Origin: DASPTH01 sp035623515
GTDB lineage: Bacteria; Actinomycetota; Acidimicrobiia; IMCC26256; DASPTH01
Assembly: GCA_035623515.1 (NCBI GenBank)
Contig: DASPTH010000368.1
Coordinates: forward strand, 1-15,092
Length of the DNA: 15,092 nt
Reading direction: 5' to 3'
Positions 13,247 to 15,092 of this stretch are shown here, one piece after another (the first letter of the stretch is position 1; each line of letters begins with the position of its first letter). The notes below the pieces were generated by a model that did no database searches, was not told where the DNA came from, and was given only the letters and a program-made list of their open reading frames with translations. The translations under genes were made by a program, and so were the position numbers.

Positions 13247-14845
13247 GTGGAGGGGAACAACTCGGCCACACCGAGTTGGCCGTCGATCCCGGCAATGACC
13301 GCGGACGCGGCGGGACGCTTCGGTGACCTCGTCGCCCTCGTCGACGGAGACACTCGACTCTCCTACCGCGAGCTGTTCGAGGCTGCGCGCACGGCGGGCG
13401 CGGCGTTCGTCGCCTCGGGGATCTCCGTCGGCGACCGCGTCGCCATCTGGGCGTTCAACTCCGCCGAATGGGTGATCGCGGCACTCGGACTCTGGCAGGC
13501 CGGTGCGGTGCTGGTACCGATCAACACGCGGTTCAGGGGCGCCGAGGCAGCCGACATCCTCACGCGGAGCCGAGCGCGCGTGCTGGTGACGGTCACCGAC
13601 TTCCTCGGCACCGACTACGTCGCGATGCTCGGGAACGCGGGCGTCGACCTCCCCCACCTGCAGACGACGGTGGTGACGCGCGGCGACCCGTCGCCGGGAA
13701 CCGAGAGCTGGGTCTCCTTCCTCGCCGGCGCGAACGCCGACGGCCGCGCCGAGGTCGACCGCCGTCGCGCGGCCGTCGCGCCCGACGACCCGTCGGACAT
13801 CCTGTTCACCTCCGGCACCACGGGCGCGCCGAAGGGCGCGGTGTCGACCCACAGCCGGACGCTCTTCGTCGCCACCGACTGGGCCGTCATGGTCGGCCTG
13901 CAGGAGGGTGATCGCTACCTGCAGGTCAACCCGTACTTCCACATGTTCGGGCTCAAGTCCGGGATCCTCACGTCGCTGTCGGCGGGAGTCACGATGCTGC
14001 CCGAGCCGGTGTTCGACGCCGGACGCGCGCTGGAACGCATCGAGCGCGAGCGGGTGACGATCTTCCCGGGTGCGCCGACGCTCTACCAGTCGATCCTCGA
14101 CCACCCGGATCGCGGCCGCCACGACCTGTCCAGCCTCCGAGCCGGCGCCATCGGAGCCGCCGACATCCCCGTGGAGCTCGTTCGCCGCATCTTCGACGAG
14201 CTGCCGTACTCCGTGATGATCTCGGGCTACGGGCTCACCGAGGGCGGCACCGTCTCGGGGACCGCGCCCGACGACGACCCGGAGACGATCGCGACGACGG
14301 TCGGCCGCCCCCGACCCACGTTCGAGCTCCGCCTCGTCGGCACCGACGGCAACGACGTGCCCGGCGGCGACGCCGGGGAGGTCGTCGTCCGGGGCGCGAG
14401 CGTGATGCTCGAGTACCTCGACGATCCCGAGGCGACCGCCTACGCGCTCTCCCCCGACGGCTGGCTCCGAACCGGCGACATCGGCGAGCTCACCGACGCG
14501 GGGTGCTTGAGGATCGTCGGCCGGGTCAAGGACATGTTCATCGTCGGCGGGTTCAACGCCTACCCGGCGGAGATCGAGAACATCCTGTTGCGCCACGCCG
14601 ACCTGCAACAGGTTGCCGTGATCGGCATCCCCGACCGCCGGCTCGGCGAGGTCGGCATGGCCTTCGTCGTGCGGCGCCCCGGTTCGACGGTCTCGAGCGA
14701 CGACATCATCGAGTGGTCGCGCGAGCAGATGGCGAACTACAAGGTCCCGCGCGCAGTCGAGTTCGTCGACGAGCTGCCGCTGAACGCGACGGGGAAGGTC
14801 GTGAAGGACGTGCTGCGCGCGAGCGCCGCGACCGGCCGCTCGTAG
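13247..14845 (+). CDS. Acyl-CoA ligase, FadD3-like
   Basis: This 532-residue ANL-superfamily enzyme activates a carboxylic acid through an acyl-AMP to the CoA thioester. Motifs are the P-loop FTSGTTGAPKG (187-197), NPYFHMFGLKSGIL, YGLTEGG (328-334), GWLRTGD with D411 closing the large domain, and the catalytic lysine K517 in NATGKVVK. Several stretches recall mycobacterial FadD3, which activates the C/D-ring propionate HIP in sterol breakdown: VPINTRF, ERVTIFPGAPTLYQSILDHP, the DLSSLR region and the IATTVGRP/VMLEYLDDPEAT region. A similar alicyclic or branched acid is inferred as substrate. GTG 13247 is probably leaderless. It converges with another ACAD, with 21 bp between the stops. The general function is secure; the FadD3 identity is moderate. 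Confidence 0.94.
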   Translation: MEGNNSATPSWPSIPAMTADAAGRFGDLVALVDGDTRLSYRELFEAARTAGAAFVASGISVGDRVAIWAFNSAEWVIAALGLWQAGAVLVPINTRFRGAEAADILTRSRARVLVTVTDFLGTDYVAMLGNAGVDLPHLQTTVVTRGDPSPGTESWVSFLAGANADGRAEVDRRRAAVAPDDPSDILFTSGTTGAPKGAVSTHSRTLFVATDWAVMVGLQEGDRYLQVNPYFHMFGLKSGILTSLSAGVTMLPEPVFDAGRALERIERERVTIFPGAPTLYQSILDHPDRGRHDLSSLRAGAIGAADIPVELVRRIFDELPYSVMISGYGLTEGGTVSGTAPDDDPETIATTVGRPRPTFELRLVGTDGNDVPGGDAGEVVVRGASVMLEYLDDPEATAYALSPDGWLRTGDIGELTDAGCLRIVGRVKDMFIVGGFNAYPAEIENILLRHADLQQVAVIGIPDRRLGEVGMAFVVRRPGSTVSSDDIIEWSREQMANYKVPRAVEFVDELPLNATGKVVKDVLRASAATGRS

Positions 14846-14866
14846 CGACCGCTGCCCGCGCCGTCG

Positions 14867-15092
14867 CTACCGCTCGTCGCCGAGGTCGAGGAGTCGGCGG
14901 GCGATGATGTTGCGCTGGATCTCGGCACTACCCCCGTAGATGGTCGCGGCGCGCGAGTAGACGAACTCGGCGCGCCATCGCTCGCTCTCGGGGTCGTCGC
15001 CGGCGACCACCTGATCGGGCAACGCCTCGTCGACGAGATCGAACAGGGCCTGCTCCGCCGTCGCGAGCAGCACCTTGTCGATCGACGTCTCG
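14867..15092 (-). CDS. Acyl-CoA dehydrogenase, C-terminal end (partial)
   Basis: The gene runs off the right edge; 74 C-terminal residues are visible before the TAG at 14869-14867. The fragment SIDKVLLATAEQALFDLV and then YSRAATIYGGSAEIQRNI and IARRLLDLG is typical of actinobacterial FadE proteins. At the place where many ACADs have YEGT with the catalytic Glu, it reads YGGS, so this glutamate is missing. In such cases the base may come from helix G, as in isovaleryl-CoA dehydrogenase, or from a partner subunit, as in the heterotetrameric FadE enzymes. The N-terminal part needed to decide is outside the window. A RWRAEFVYS segment before the motif is also usual for this group. Confidence 0.9.
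   Translation of the reverse strand, partial: ETSIDKVLLATAEQALFDLVDEALPDQVVAGDDPESERWRAEFVYSRAATIYGGSAEIQRNIIARRLLDLGDER

Overview
The window is a dense, GC-rich stretch, roughly two-thirds or more G+C by eye. It holds many acyl-CoA enzymes, GTG starts, apparently leaderless genes with TAnnnT-type -10 boxes next to the start codon, and short intergenic gaps. This fits an actinobacterium. The gene families (17beta-HSD4-type SDR, AMACR, FadD3-like ligase, paired acyl-CoA dehydrogenases) fit a mycolic-acid or Acidimicrobiia-type lipid degrader. I cannot name the species.

Layout. Bases 1-156 are the end of an acyl-CoA dehydrogenase (ACAD). Bases 166-396 hold 2.4 tandem copies of a 94-bp hairpin-rich repeat between convergent genes. 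On the minus strand, 2386-401 is a two-gene unit: a sugar phosphate isomerase-like TIM barrel, then an ACAD. Divergent from it, 2445-4259 encodes a biotin-carrier domain fused to an acyl-CoA carboxyltransferase, with no biotin carboxylase in the window. A 73-bp inverted repeat (4257-4329) contains both stop codons of the next convergent pair. Bases 4327-7419 hold an SDR (-), an aminoglycoside-phosphotransferase-fold kinase (APH, +) and an ACAD (-) whose catalytic position reads DGPTEVH. The SDR and kinase diverge from one symmetric -10 box, and both look leaderless.

Bases 7518-11549 form a tight plus-strand operon: 17beta-HSD4-like SDR, thiolase, crotonase-fold protein and alpha-methylacyl-CoA racemase, with gaps of 2, -4 and -4 bp. 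A small DUF4177-like protein follows (11629-11850). Next is a clear TTGACA-17-TAGCTT promoter overlapped by a near-palindrome, driving a metal-dependent amidohydrolase (11917-13161). A perfect 15-bp hairpin and a leaderless FadD3-like acyl-CoA ligase (13247-14845) come after it. The tail of another ACAD enters from the right edge on the minus strand.

How it may work together (inference). The theme is breakdown of branched, alicyclic or oxygenated carboxylic acids as CoA thioesters: activation (FadD3-like), C2 epimerisation (AMACR), dehydrogenation (several ACADs), 3-hydroxyacyl oxidation (SDR) and thiolysis. The most interesting part is the SDR/kinase/ACAD trio. It looks like an unfused version of the kinase-ACAD architecture of ACAD10/ACAD11 and of the bacterial levulinate (Lva) pathway, where a 4-hydroxyacyl-CoA is phosphorylated and then converted to an enoyl-CoA. 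That would let the cell handle 4-hydroxy or 4-keto acids that ordinary beta-oxidation cannot process.
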